43,037 nucleotides of DNA from Clostridium thailandense. GTDB lineage: Bacteria > Bacillota > Clostridia > Clostridiales > Clostridiaceae. Made by a program: the position numbers and the translations under genes. The stretch's first letter is position 1. Every line of letters starts with the position of its first letter. The notes beneath the pieces are model-generated. The model was not told the origin of the DNA, ran no database searches, and saw nothing but the letters and a program-made list of their open reading frames with translations. Below are positions 9,666 to 17,287 of the stretch, piece after piece. The stretch covers positions 1-43,037 of the forward strand of contig NZ_JAEEGC010000178.1 in NCBI RefSeq assembly GCF_019207025.1, read 5' to 3'.

Positions 9666-9679
9666 AGCTGTCTTTTTTC
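9655..9679 (+). terminator. Terminator overlapping the XRE stop codon (possible attenuator)
   Basis: AGACAGC (9655-9661) pairs with GCTGTCT (9667-9673) around a 5-base loop, followed by TTTTT. The TAG stop (9663-9665) is in the loop, so a ribosome finishing the XRE gene would melt the hairpin and could let transcription pass into the next gene. Confidence 0.75.
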
Positions 9680-9695
9680 AAAGGGGGAGAAATAA

Positions 9696-10673
9696 ATGAG
9701 TATTGGAAATAGTAAGAAAGAGTTCCTTTTTGCAATATATATGAGCTTAAATAAAGAGATAATAGAAAAGCAACTTGAAATTGGCATTAAGGAAATACAT
9801 TTAGAAAAATGGTTTAAAAAAAGAAAAGTAGACATGAATTGTATTGGTAAAAATGGTGAAAGAATATTAATTGAATGGCAGATGGATTTTAGAAGTTATA
9901 GAGATCATATTAGACAAATTCAGGATTTAATATGTCTTTGTGAAAAGCAGGAAAAAACGATTATTGTATATGGAATGTTAGATTTTAAGGAAGAACTTAT
10001 GAGCGAATTAATGCAAAGTGTAGTATTCTATTCAGAGAAGAACATATCATTAGTTTTTCTAAAGATTAAGAAAGATACTTTAGACTTGCTGATTGAGATA
10101 AATAAGCTGGATGAACTTAACCGATTGAAGGAGTTACAAAGGTTAAATACAGTGCAGAATATATTTTTAGACAAGAAAAGTATTAAAATATCTAATAATT
10201 CTGTAGCGGTAAGAGTTGTTAAAGATGATGATATATACACATGGGAAGAAAAACTTCTTATAAAAATAGCTAAAAGGCTTAGAGAAGATTGTAGTGATGT
10301 ATCTACAAATGTTTATCAATATAAGGATGTTAAAAACTGTAATTTTATAATTGGCTCAGGTTTCCAAGATATTATCTTTAAGGTGGCTTATGACAGGAGA
10401 AAAAGAGTTCTAATAGAATTATGTTTTTATGGAAAGAAGAAAGAGATATTCTATAAGCTCTCAGATAAAAAGGATGTTTTACAGAATGAATTCAATTATA
10501 TTTTAAAATTCGATGATAGATATGCAAAAATAGGTACATATTATCCCATTTCTTGGTTTTACAGTGAAAGAGAACTAATGATAAAAAGGTTCTGTAGAGA
10601 CGTAAAATTCTATTTGGTAGGTTTCAATAATCATTTAAAACATGCTGTAGAGAGATGTAAAAATAATATTTAA
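9696..10673 (+). CDS. PD-(D/E)XK nuclease-like protein (DUF4268-like pattern)
   Basis: 325 residues, with GGGGGAG 6-9 bases before ATG 9696. The N-terminal half has the pattern of DUF4268-type PD-(D/E)XK proteins: VDMNCIGKNGERILIEWQMD with D46, E60 and Q62 in place of the usual lysine. A helix follows (YRDHIRQIQDLICLCEKQEK), then a strand IIVYGMLDFKEELM. In that family an ExQ core is common. Residues about 190-325 are a second alpha/beta domain also seen in such proteins (WEEKLLIKIAKRLREDC onward). It follows the XRE gene by 30 bases across a terminator. Its role is unknown; restriction-like cleavage or DNA binding is possible. Confidence 0.6.
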   Translation: MSIGNSKKEFLFAIYMSLNKEIIEKQLEIGIKEIHLEKWFKKRKVDMNCIGKNGERILIEWQMDFRSYRDHIRQIQDLICLCEKQEKTIIVYGMLDFKEELMSELMQSVVFYSEKNISLVFLKIKKDTLDLLIEINKLDELNRLKELQRLNTVQNIFLDKKSIKISNNSVAVRVVKDDDIYTWEEKLLIKIAKRLREDCSDVSTNVYQYKDVKNCNFIIGSGFQDIIFKVAYDRRKRVLIELCFYGKKKEIFYKLSDKKDVLQNEFNYILKFDDRYAKIGTYYPISWFYSERELMIKRFCRDVKFYLVGFNNHLKHAVERCKNNI

Positions 10674-10680
10674 GAGTTAA

Positions 10681-10711
10681 AGACCAGGCTAACAGTGCTG
10701 GTCTATTTTTT
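10681..10711. terminator. Terminator between convergent genes
   Basis: AGACCAG (10681-10687) pairs with CTGGTCT (10698-10704), then ATTTTTTT on the plus strand. It lies at the 3' ends of two converging genes; the T run favours the plus-strand transcript. Confidence 0.8.
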
Positions 10712-11035
10712 TAGGTTTGGGAGAATAGCTTTTAGAACGTTATCTATTACTTGTAGTTCCCTTTTGGAAGCAATATTAATTTTTTCTATAATAGCATCTC
10801 TATCTACTGCAATACTATCTTCTCCCCAAATTATATAGTCCAAGGAAAGATTGAGTTTATTAGCAACCCTAATAAGGGTGGGTATCGACATTTGACGTTC
10901 CCCTCTTTCAATCTGCGAAAGAAATATATTGGATATGGATACAGATTCTGACAATTCATCTCTTGTTAAATTTAATTTTTCACGTTCTAATTTTATTCTC
11001 TCGCCTATGGATTTGCTATCTATTGTATCATTCAT
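10703..11035 (-). CDS. XRE-family regulator (SinR-like HTH)
   Basis: 110 residues on the minus strand with AGGGGTGAT ahead of ATG 11035. HTH domain at about 11-66: IGERIKLEREKLNLTRDELS, then SISNIFLSQIERGERQMSIPTLIRVANKLNLSLDYIIWG. The last 35 residues form a helix (ISKRELQVID-type region) often seen in SinR-like repressors for dimer contacts. A CCCTATA/TATAGGG palindrome overlaps its leader and is a likely autoregulatory site. It converges on the PD-(D/E)XK-like gene. Confidence 0.85.
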   Translation of the reverse strand: MNDTIDSKSIGERIKLEREKLNLTRDELSESVSISNIFLSQIERGERQMSIPTLIRVANKLNLSLDYIIWGEDSIAVDRDAIIEKINIASKRELQVIDNVLKAILPNLKK

Positions 11036-11045
11036 TAGAAATCAC

Positions 11046-11068
11046 CCCTATAGTTTAACTTTATAGGG
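11046..11068. promoter_or_regulatory. Palindromic operator candidate for the adjacent XRE repressor
   Basis: CCCTATA-N9-TATAGGG, perfect 7-bp arms, lies 10 bases upstream of the minus-strand start and overlaps its ribosome site. This is the usual position and form of an XRE autorepression site. Confidence 0.55.
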
Positions 11069-11463
11069 TATAAGTTAATAGAGGAATAAGCTAAAAGTAT
11101 GTAAAATAATTGCATACAGCATAAAAATTGATTAAAATATAAGTGCTAACTTAATTTTTAACTAAATTTAAAAATGGAGGTATAATATGGGTAGAAAAGA
11201 ATTGCTTTAGAGTAAAATATAAAAATTTATTTTAGGGAGGAGTTAGTAGCATCAAATAAATTGGTTAAAATCAACTGCTTTTTAAATGTTAAGATAAAAA
11301 ATATTAAATAAGTAAAGTAGTATAGTCTATTAGAGAAGAATTTAAGTAAGCGGAAAATTAGTTTTCAAAGGTAAAAATTTATATATTGGTCTCGAAAGAT
11401 ATATGAGAAAGTGATTTATTAGTCAATAATATTTAAACTTAATGAAGTAAGGGGCGAGAAGAA
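11069..11463. other. Promoter spacer before the CWB2 gene
   Basis: Nearly 400 bases of AT-rich DNA with two orphan ribosome sites: GGAGG near 11175 before a 7-codon frame MGRKELL, and GGGAGGAG near 11235 with no reading frame behind it. They look like remains of lost small genes or a leader. No clear operator was found. Confidence 0.4.
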
Positions 11464-12840
11464 ATGAGAAAGAAATATATAGCAGTGATGGTTAGTATTC
11501 TAACATCTTTAAACATGATTTTATATTCTAAAGTATATGCAGTAGAACAAAAAGTAGTAATAATGGATACTTTATCCCAACAAAGTAATGTAACCAGAAT
11601 AACTGGAACTGACTGTTATGATATTGGAATAAAGGTAAGTCAGAAAGGATGGACAACATCTGATAATGTAATATTAGCAGGTTCAGCAGACTTCCCAGAC
11701 GCTTTATCAGGAACAGCTTTAGGAATAAAGCTTAACGCACCAATACTTTTCACTGACCCAAATGGAATTGCTTCTAACACATTAAATGAGATTGTTAGAT
11801 TAAAAGCTAAAAAGGTTTATATTCTTGGAGGTACTGGTGCAGTGAGCCAGGCAGTAGAGGATAGTATTAAGGGTCAAGGATTAAGCGTTGAAAGACTATG
11901 GGGACAAGACAGATTTGGAACAGCACTTGCAGTAGGCAAGAAGGTTCAAGGACTAACTGGTGCTAAGACTGCTTTCATAGCAAATGCTTACAACTACCCA
12001 GACGCTCTTTCAAGCTCTACATTTGCAGGACAAACAGGAAGTCCTATTTTACTTACAGACGCAGGTACTCTTAATGAGCAAAGCAAACAAGCATTAAGAG
12101 ATTGGGGAATAACTAATGTTTATGTCCTTGGTGGTACAGGAGTTGTTTCTGCTAACATAGAGAATGAACTTAAAGATATGGGCATATCACTAACTCGTTT
12201 AGGCGGATTAGACAGATATGAGACATCTCAGAAGATCGTAAAGAACTTTGACAGCTCTTTAGATAAGTTCACCATTGTTACAGGAAAAGACTTCCACAAT
12301 GCTCTTGTAGCTTCTGTATATGCAGAGAAAATAGACCATCCATTAGTGCTTGAAGATAATGATTGTAGTCAAACTGTTAAGGGCTTAGTTAAAGACAAAG
12401 ACTTGTTAATAGTTGGAGACTTCATAGTAGATAGCACTACACCAACTGAACCTATAGTTGATGAACCTGGACATTCAGGGAATCACATAAGACAACAAAT
12501 ACTAACTGGTAATTTAGGCTTTGTTGACTATGATAGTAATGGTAGTGGCTTAATACTAAATCCATATGGTGCAAATGGAGATGATAAGTTTACTGAATTA
12601 GGATTTACTGTAGGTAGTGGTAATAGAGATATGTCTTTATCAATATTTAGAAGTAGTCCAGAAGTAGACCAGAAGATAAAAACAATATTAAATATGATAC
12701 TTCCAACACAAGGAGATAAATTATATTCAATATTAGATACTGCGGGTTTGAAAACTCAAACTGTTGAATTAGATGGTAGAATCATAACAATAAGAGTTGA
12801 GAGCTATGGTCTTATAGTAGATTTTGGACCAGTGAAGTAA
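11464..12840 (+). CDS. Secreted cell-wall-binding repeat 2 (CWB2) surface protein
   Basis: 458 residues. Signal peptide at about 1-26 (MRKK then a hydrophobic stretch ending SKVYA). Three CWB2 repeats lie at about 43-140, 141-240 and 241-324, each beginning with R-(I/L)-x-G-x-D-(R/C)-(Y/F) and carrying FPDALSG / YPDALSS / FHNALVA and VYILGGTGAVS-type motifs. The third repeat is degenerate. CWB2 modules attach clostridial proteins to anionic wall polymers. After a Pro-rich linker (TTPTEPIVDEPG) comes an unrecognised domain of about 120 residues (340-458), which would be the exposed functional part. Codon choice looks richer in G and C than its neighbours, which suggests high expression or a different origin. 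Confidence 0.9.
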   Translation: MRKKYIAVMVSILTSLNMILYSKVYAVEQKVVIMDTLSQQSNVTRITGTDCYDIGIKVSQKGWTTSDNVILAGSADFPDALSGTALGIKLNAPILFTDPNGIASNTLNEIVRLKAKKVYILGGTGAVSQAVEDSIKGQGLSVERLWGQDRFGTALAVGKKVQGLTGAKTAFIANAYNYPDALSSSTFAGQTGSPILLTDAGTLNEQSKQALRDWGITNVYVLGGTGVVSANIENELKDMGISLTRLGGLDRYETSQKIVKNFDSSLDKFTIVTGKDFHNALVASVYAEKIDHPLVLEDNDCSQTVKGLVKDKDLLIVGDFIVDSTTPTEPIVDEPGHSGNHIRQQILTGNLGFVDYDSNGSGLILNPYGANGDDKFTELGFTVGSGNRDMSLSIFRSSPEVDQKIKTILNMILPTQGDKLYSILDTAGLKTQTVELDGRIITIRVESYGLIVDFGPVK

Positions 12841-13032
12841 ATAAGGTACAAGGAAGTTAAGGTTCAAGGAATTAGGGTTAAGGCTCTTGTTTCTTGGACT
12901 TTTTTACAGTTCAAATACTTCTTTTGTCCATAACAGTAGTTAAGTGAGTAGGGAAAGGAGTACTGAATAAACGGTATTAAATTATAAAAATATTGTAGTG
13001 AAAGTATAATGAGTAGAAAAAAAGGATGAAGT
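12841..13032. repeat. Spacer with TTAAGG/TTAGGG-like words
   Basis: Directly after the CWB2 stop the sequence runs through AAGGAAGTTAAGG and AATTAGGGTTAAGG (12870-12883). The complement of that 14-mer recurs exactly at 15672-15685, and related words occur near 14001, 15640, 16541 and 25521. No gene is seen here. Confidence 0.5.
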
Positions 13033-13143
13033 ATGAATTGTAATAAATGTAAAATTATGGTATTATTAAAGAAAGTAAAACCTTTGAAAGACGGTATAAA
13101 AATTCGACAAATCATAGACTTTTATGGAGGAATTGTGGTAAAA
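13033..13143 (+). CDS. Possible 36-codon peptide upstream of the toxin-antitoxin pair
   Basis: AAAAGGATGAAGT precedes ATG 13033, and the frame begins MNCNKCKIMVLLKKVKPLKD with a CxxC pair. It is basic and short, and I do not recognise it. It may be a leader for the antitoxin-toxin transcript or chance. Confidence 0.3.
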
Positions 13144-13250
13144 TGAATATAAGAAAAGTAGACAAGCACTTAAAAAAGATAAAAATTAAAGACTTTAAAA
13201 AACTAAAAAGATTTATAAAAACTAAAAACTTTACAAAAGGGGAGATAACT

Positions 13251-13406
13251 ATGGAAAATACAATGGTAAGACCATGTACTCCTGCGGAATCTTTAAAACA
13301 ATCATTAATCGAAATGAAGCTTATGAGAGAAGGAAAAATGGACAAGCGTTCATATTGGGACGCTATGAAAGATTTTGACGATGACGAAGACGAAGACGAG
13401 GAATAG
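13251..13406 (+). CDS. Short acidic antitoxin of a RelE/ParE-type pair
   Basis: 51 residues from ATG 13251, chosen because AAAGGGGAG lies 8 bases ahead; an earlier in-frame ATG (13143) would add a lysine-rich tail with no ribosome site. The product contains RPCTPAESLKQSLIEMKLMR followed by EGKMDKRSYWDAM and a run of Asp/Glu at the end. It is followed after 11 bases by the toxin gene. Small acidic partners with a PAESLKQSLIEMKLMREGK-like motif commonly sit before RelE-like toxins (from memory). It should wrap and neutralise the toxin and help repress the operon, although no DNA-binding fold is evident. Confidence 0.7.
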   Translation: MENTMVRPCTPAESLKQSLIEMKLMREGKMDKRSYWDAMKDFDDDEDEDEE

Positions 13407-13417
13407 GGGTTTTGTTA

Positions 13418-13777
13418 ATGTCTCAATACAATGTTATACCTACGAAAAAATTCTTAAAAGACATGAAATATTATGTACGAAAAAAGAATTATTATAAATT
13501 AAAAGATGATATGGACAACTTGGCAGAAGAGTTGGAAAAAGGAAATCTTATTGGTGATGAAATTCCAGACTTAAAGTTACCAGAAGAAGAGTCTTCCTAT
13601 AAGGTAAGAATGGCAAATAATACTACAAAGGTAGGTAAAAGTAACGGGTTCAGAATTATCTACTATGTTGTGAAGAATAATTCCGAAATATATTTACTAA
13701 CAGTTTATGAAAAAGCTGATATAACAAATGTTGACGCAGGAGAGATAAGACAATTAATTAAAGAATATTGTAGTTAA
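13418..13777 (+). CDS. RelE/ParE-family toxin
   Basis: 119 residues from ATG 13418, with AGGGG 8 bases upstream (TTG 13412 is less likely). Its first half is two helices (TKKFLKDMKYYVRKKNYYKL and DMDNLAEELEKGNLIGDEIP). The typical RelE sheet follows: YKVRMANNTTKVGKSNGFRI, then IYYVVKNNSEIYLLTVYEKA and a C-terminal helix DAGEIRQLIKEY. The family cleaves mRNA on the ribosome or poisons gyrase; RMAN..GKSNGFR fits the HigB/RelE-like branch. It forms an operon with the preceding antitoxin and is closed by a terminator. Confidence 0.85.
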   Translation: MSQYNVIPTKKFLKDMKYYVRKKNYYKLKDDMDNLAEELEKGNLIGDEIPDLKLPEEESSYKVRMANNTTKVGKSNGFRIIYYVVKNNSEIYLLTVYEKADITNVDAGEIRQLIKEYCS

Positions 13778-13784
13778 ATGATAA

Positions 13785-13827
13785 GTTCAAGTAAAGAGGG
13801 TTTAAAACCATATTACTTGGGCTTTTT
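13785..13827 (+). terminator. Terminator of the toxin-antitoxin operon
   Basis: GTTCAAGTAA can pair with TTACTTGGGC (10 bp with two G-T pairs, 13785-13794 and 13813-13822), followed by TTTTTCTTT. Confidence 0.7.
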
Positions 13828-14171
13828 CTTTATCTTAAATATATTCTTATTTACTTTATAACTTTATATCATTAATGTTTATCTGATAACTTTATTCCTT
13901 GAAACTATCACCCTTAATCTTGGTTCTGCTCGAACCGCATAGAACATCTAAACTTATATCATCCTTCTTTAAAATGAAGTGAAATTATTAAGAATTAGAT
14001 ATTAGGAATAAGGTGGCAGAACCCTTAATTCTAATCCCTTAACTCTAACTCGTTCTAATATTATTAACTCTTACTCATTACTTTAAAACTTTATAAATCC
14101 TTACTTTCGTTATAGTTAAGAGCTTAAATGCTTATGATATATAAACCATAACGAAGGAGGAGTTTAATAGG
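13828..14171. repeat. Spacer before tnpB with dispersed TTAGG-type words
   Basis: The spacer contains ATTAGGAATAAGG (14001-14013), found exactly also at 16541 and 25521, and the opposite-strand form CCCTTAATTCTAATCCCTTA just after it. No gene. The left boundary of the TnpB element must be in this stretch, but no characteristic end hairpin could be assigned. Confidence 0.45.
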
Positions 14172-15452
14172 GTGAAGTTAGTATTTAAATTCAAACCTAA
14201 GCTTAATGATTTACAACATAAAATTATTGAAGAACTTAGTTATCATACAACTAAGCTTTATAATATTGCTAACCATGATAATTTAAAAAATGGTTTTAAG
14301 TCTTATTATGAAATGAACACAATTTATAATGCTAATTGGCATAGGGACTATCTTCATAGCCATAGCTATCAGCATTGTTTAAGAGTCCTTGAACAAAATT
14401 GGAAATCTTATTTTAAAGCGATTGCTGATTATAAGAAAAATCCCTCAAAATATTTAGGTGTTCCAAGACAGCCTAAATATAAAAACCATAATGATAAGAA
14501 AAATGAGATTATTTTTACTTCAAGAGGAATTAGATTTAAGAATAATACACTAATGTTATCTCTATCTAAAACTGTACAAGTTGAGTATGGTGTAAAAAGT
14601 CTTAATTTTGAAGTTTCTGAAAAACTTCAAAGCCTATTTAACTGGAATAGCTTACAACAAGTAAAAATTAAGTGGGATAATAGTACCAAGGAATGGTATT
14701 TAATTCTTATTCATATTAAAGAAGAAGTGCAACTTCCAGAGGACTTCAATAATATTATGGCAATTGACTTAGGACTTTCTAACTTAGCTACTATGACTTT
14801 CATTAATGATGAAGAAAGTTATATTATTAATGGTAAACCTCTTAAAGCGATAAATGGCTTTGTTAATAAGAAAATAGCACACCTTCAAAGTATTGCTATG
14901 TACATGTTTGGAAATGATAATTTTAAAGATACTAAGCAAATTATAGGGCTAAGAAAATATAGGGCTGATTATATTAATAATTACCTACATAAAGCAAGTA
15001 GACAAGTTATTGACTTAGCATTAAAGCATAAGTGTAGTACCATTATTATTGGTGATATTGAAGGCATAAAACAAAACTTGAATTATGCCAAAGCTTTTGT
15101 ACAAGTACCAATACTTAGGTTCAAGGAGCTTATTGAATATAAGGCTAAACTTGTAGGTATTAAGGTTATAATGCAAAAGGAAGCTTATAGCTCTGGTTGT
15201 AGTGCTTTAGACTTAGAGCCTATTAACAAAACTTATTATAATAAGAATAGACGTATATATAGGGGCTTATTTAAAACTAATGCAGGAATTAAGATAAATG
15301 CTGATGTAAATGGAAGCCTCAATATATTAAGGCTTTACAATAAAGATAGTTCGATAGCAATAACGCAAAGCGATGAATGTATTCCTAAACTGATACAAAC
15401 AGCAAAGGATAAGGGCTACGTGAATAGTCCAGTAAAGTTAAGGGTGGCGTAG
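14172..15452 (+). CDS. tnpB: TnpB-type RNA-guided nuclease (IS200/IS605 or IS1341 type), no zinc-finger cysteines
   Basis: 426 residues from GTG 14172 with AAGGAGG 11 bases ahead. The RuvC triad is present: D199 in IMAIDLGLSNLAT, E297 in TIIIGDIEGIKQN, and D378 in KINADVNGSLNIL. Between the last two, canonical TnpB carries two CxxC pairs. Here the segment YSSGCSALDLEPINKTYYNK then RIYRGLFKTNAGIKI has only one cysteine, a form seen in a clostridial TnpB subgroup (from memory). The N-terminal WED/REC-like region is intact. TnpB cuts DNA guided by an omega-RNA read from its 3' end and flank. No TnpA transposase is present, so the element is either a passenger or immobile. Full length and an intact triad suggest activity. 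Confidence 0.85.
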   Translation: MKLVFKFKPKLNDLQHKIIEELSYHTTKLYNIANHDNLKNGFKSYYEMNTIYNANWHRDYLHSHSYQHCLRVLEQNWKSYFKAIADYKKNPSKYLGVPRQPKYKNHNDKKNEIIFTSRGIRFKNNTLMLSLSKTVQVEYGVKSLNFEVSEKLQSLFNWNSLQQVKIKWDNSTKEWYLILIHIKEEVQLPEDFNNIMAIDLGLSNLATMTFINDEESYIINGKPLKAINGFVNKKIAHLQSIAMYMFGNDNFKDTKQIIGLRKYRADYINNYLHKASRQVIDLALKHKCSTIIIGDIEGIKQNLNYAKAFVQVPILRFKELIEYKAKLVGIKVIMQKEAYSSGCSALDLEPINKTYYNKNRRIYRGLFKTNAGIKINADVNGSLNILRLYNKDSSIAITQSDECIPKLIQTAKDKGYVNSPVKLRVA

Positions 15453-15731
15453 TTAGTATTAATTAAATTATTAACCTAATTATGTGGAAACTTAAATACT
15501 ATACTTTACAGAAGCTCTAATATATACAAATATTTAGAGAGTTCACATTGTCTAAGAACGTTATTAAATATTCTAAAAGGGTTTAGACGTTGATTATAAC
15601 TTATAAATCAATATAATAAAATATTAAAAAGGTAATAGGTAGGAATAAGGAAGTTAGTTACAAGACACAAACCTTAACCCTAATTAATATCCTTGACCCT
15701 AATACAATCCTAATTATTGGGAGGGAAACTA
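15453..15731. other. 3' flank of tnpB: probable omega-RNA/right-end region
   Basis: No gene. In TnpB elements the guide RNA covers the end of tnpB and the DNA up to the right end. A possible stem pairs TTGTCTAA (15547-15554) with TTTAGAC (15590-15596). The exact right end was not found. The stretch finishes with TAGGAATAAGG (15640-15650) and the 14-mer CCTTAACCCTAATT (15672-15685), the complement of a word near 12870. Confidence 0.35.
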
Positions 15732-16223
15732 ATGATAAAAAATAAAAATAAGAAGTCTTTGTTTGGAAAAGCTTTAGCACTTGCCTCCTTGACTTTAGTA
15801 GCATTAACACTAACTTCTGTTAAAGTTAATGCTATACAGGGGTTACCAAACCAAAATAATGACGCAGGGGATAAACTAACCGCTCAGGCTGTTTCACCAG
15901 AAGGAAAAGTAACCAGGGCTTCTTTTAACTGGAACGCTCCTCAACATGTATATTGGTATGATGGAGTTGGTGGAAGGTCAAATCAGGTGTTTTTATCAGC
16001 ATATAAGGATTTTATTGTATATTCAGTAATACCTCAACCTGCAAATCATGATTATTCTAACACCAGAAATAATGGACAGATGTATGAAAATGCAAATGTA
16101 GACCCTGGCTATATTCAAGCCTATGGTTTAGTATATGGTAGTCCTAACTTTAAAAACTGGTCAGTAGATATGAATGATGTTTCTTTAGCTACTGTGAGAC
16201 AAGGATGTGATGTTATAAGATAG
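15732..16223 (+). CDS. Secreted protein of unknown function (163 residues)
   Basis: Starts at ATG 15732, with GGGAGGG about 7 bases ahead. The signal peptide is clear: MIKNKNKKSLFGKALALASL then a hydrophobic run ending SVKVNA, with cleavage near residue 34. The mature part is rich in Asn, Tyr, Trp and Gly (SFNWNAPQHVYWYDGVGGRS; VYGSPNFKNWSVDMNDVS) and has a single Cys near the end. It resembles exported bacteriocin-like or wall-associated proteins in composition only; no family is recognised. It is followed by a strong terminator 150 bases later. Confidence 0.7.
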   Translation: MIKNKNKKSLFGKALALASLTLVALTLTSVKVNAIQGLPNQNNDAGDKLTAQAVSPEGKVTRASFNWNAPQHVYWYDGVGGRSNQVFLSAYKDFIVYSVIPQPANHDYSNTRNNGQMYENANVDPGYIQAYGLVYGSPNFKNWSVDMNDVSLATVRQGCDVIR

Positions 16224-16371
16224 TGAAAATAATTAGAAATATAAATCCATTGATAAATTTACTTGCTTTTATAATAAAAAAATAGTATTGTATATTTAAA
16301 ATATAATATTTTGGTGATAATGATGAAAAATTATAATAATGAGTATGTAAAAAAATTAATATTTTTTAATA

Positions 16372-16404
16372 AAATGCCCTGTCAAATGACAGGGCATTTC
16401 TTAT
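16372..16404. terminator. Strong bidirectional terminator hairpin
   Basis: Perfect 12-bp stem, AAATGCCCTGTC (16372-16383) with GACAGGGCATTT (16388-16399), 4-base loop. Confidence 0.85.
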
Positions 16405-16455
16405 GCAATTTTATTGAAGTTGAAAAGTAAACATTATGGGTAAGGAGGTGAAAAA

Positions 16456-16545
16456 ATGGAGGAAAATATTGTATGTATTGTGGGATTGGTAGCTGTAACA
16501 ATTATTTCGCTGTATAAAATATATGCCGAAAATAAAAGAGATTAG
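16456..16545 (+). CDS. 29-residue single-pass membrane peptide
   Basis: A near-perfect ribosome site (AAGGAGGTG) lies 5 bases before ATG 16456. The product begins MEENIVCIVGLVAVTIISLY and ends KIYAENKRD: one hydrophobic span with a charged tail. This layout matches small membrane peptides and hydrophobic type I toxins. No antisense RNA could be identified. The stop lies 17 bases before the next gene, so they may be co-transcribed. Confidence 0.55.
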   Translation: MEENIVCIVGLVAVTIISLYKIYAENKRD

Positions 16546-16562
16546 GAATAAGGAAAGTTGAT

Positions 16563-16766
16563 ATGTATATAAGAAAGCTTTTAATGGGTGTTGTAAAATT
16601 AGTTAAATATCTTTTACATGCTTCTATAGTACTATGTTGTTATTTAATATTTGTTAGTGTTAAAGAAAAAGATTTTCAACTTATAATATTTGTTGCTTCT
16701 ATGTTTTTGGTGAATATTTTTATATTCATTTATCTTGATTTGGTAGAGAAAAAATTTTTAAAATAA
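16563..16766 (+). CDS. Small two-span membrane protein (67 residues)
   Basis: ATG 16563 with AGGAAAG ahead. Two hydrophobic spans at about 13-33 (VKYLLHASIVLCCYLIFVSV) and 38-60 are joined by a short charged loop (KEKDFQ), with a basic tail. Not recognised. It follows the 29-residue peptide. Confidence 0.55.
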   Translation: MYIRKLLMGVVKLVKYLLHASIVLCCYLIFVSVKEKDFQLIIFVASMFLVNIFIFIYLDLVEKKFLK

Positions 16767-16987
16767 AGGAAGTTGTAAAGGCACAGACATATTAATAAAG
16801 ATAAGGTAGGTATATATAATGGCGTAGAAATGAAAAAGTAGAATTGCAACCGATGATATTGTTTATTATGGCTTTAGTAGAATTAAGATATAAAAAATAT
16901 GGGTTAAGGAGGTTATAATGAATAAGTTACTTGCAGGAGAAGGGCTTTTATAGCCCTTCAATTTAATATTTCACATTACTAATTTAT
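16767..16987 (+). other. Leader-like ribosome site, 10-codon frame and terminator
   Basis: TTAAGGAGG is placed for ATG 16918, which begins MNKLLAGEGLL-stop. The end of this mini-frame lies in a perfect 8-bp hairpin, GAAGGGCT (16939-16946) with AGCCCTTC (16952-16959). This has the form of a leader peptide with a terminator, but the next gene is on the other strand. It is probably the head of a lost gene, or a terminator shared with the minus-strand gene that ends at 16988. Confidence 0.45.
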
Positions 16988-17287
16988 TTAGTATATTATT
17001 GAAACTTCAAGGCCAGTAATAATAAAGTTATTTATGCTAAGCAGAATTAATAACTGCTCATTTAATAGGGGAGTTGAACTGTTAAATTTTATCAAAATAT
17101 AATTATCTTCAGGTTTGTAAGTAACTTCGTCAATAGTTAAATAAAAGTTTGGAAGTAAATAAGAAGTTGAGTTTAAAATTTGTGAAAATAATTCCTGACA
17201 TTGAATATAATCAAATTTTTCTACACTATTATTTAAAAGTTTTTGCATTAGGGTATATTGTAGAGTGTGTAATAATTCTTGTAACAT
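16988..17287 (-). CDS. Unknown 99-residue protein
   Basis: Minus strand, with AGGAG about 12 bases before ATG 17287. The product starts MLQELLHTLQYTLMQKLLNN (helix), then beta-like segments (YLTIDEVTYKPEDNYILIKF). Soluble; not recognised. It faces the plus-strand terminator at 16939-16959. Confidence 0.5.
   Translation of the reverse strand: MLQELLHTLQYTLMQKLLNNSVEKFDYIQCQELFSQILNSTSYLLPNFYLTIDEVTYKPEDNYILIKFNSSTPLLNEQLLILLSINNFIITGLEVSIIY

Noticed and set aside
9310..9835. Minus-strand frames of 113 and 141 codons across the XRE and nuclease-like genes
   Set aside because: They are antisense to well-supported genes with clear domains and have no starts with ribosome sites.
13112..13345. 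Minus-strand frame of 77 codons over the antitoxin
   Set aside because: Phe/Ile-rich complement of a lysine-rich gene; the plus strand has good ribosome sites and family motifs.
16320..16430. 36-codon frame with GGTGATA ahead of ATG 16320
   Set aside because: It runs straight through a perfect 12-bp terminator hairpin and its sequence is not protein-like.
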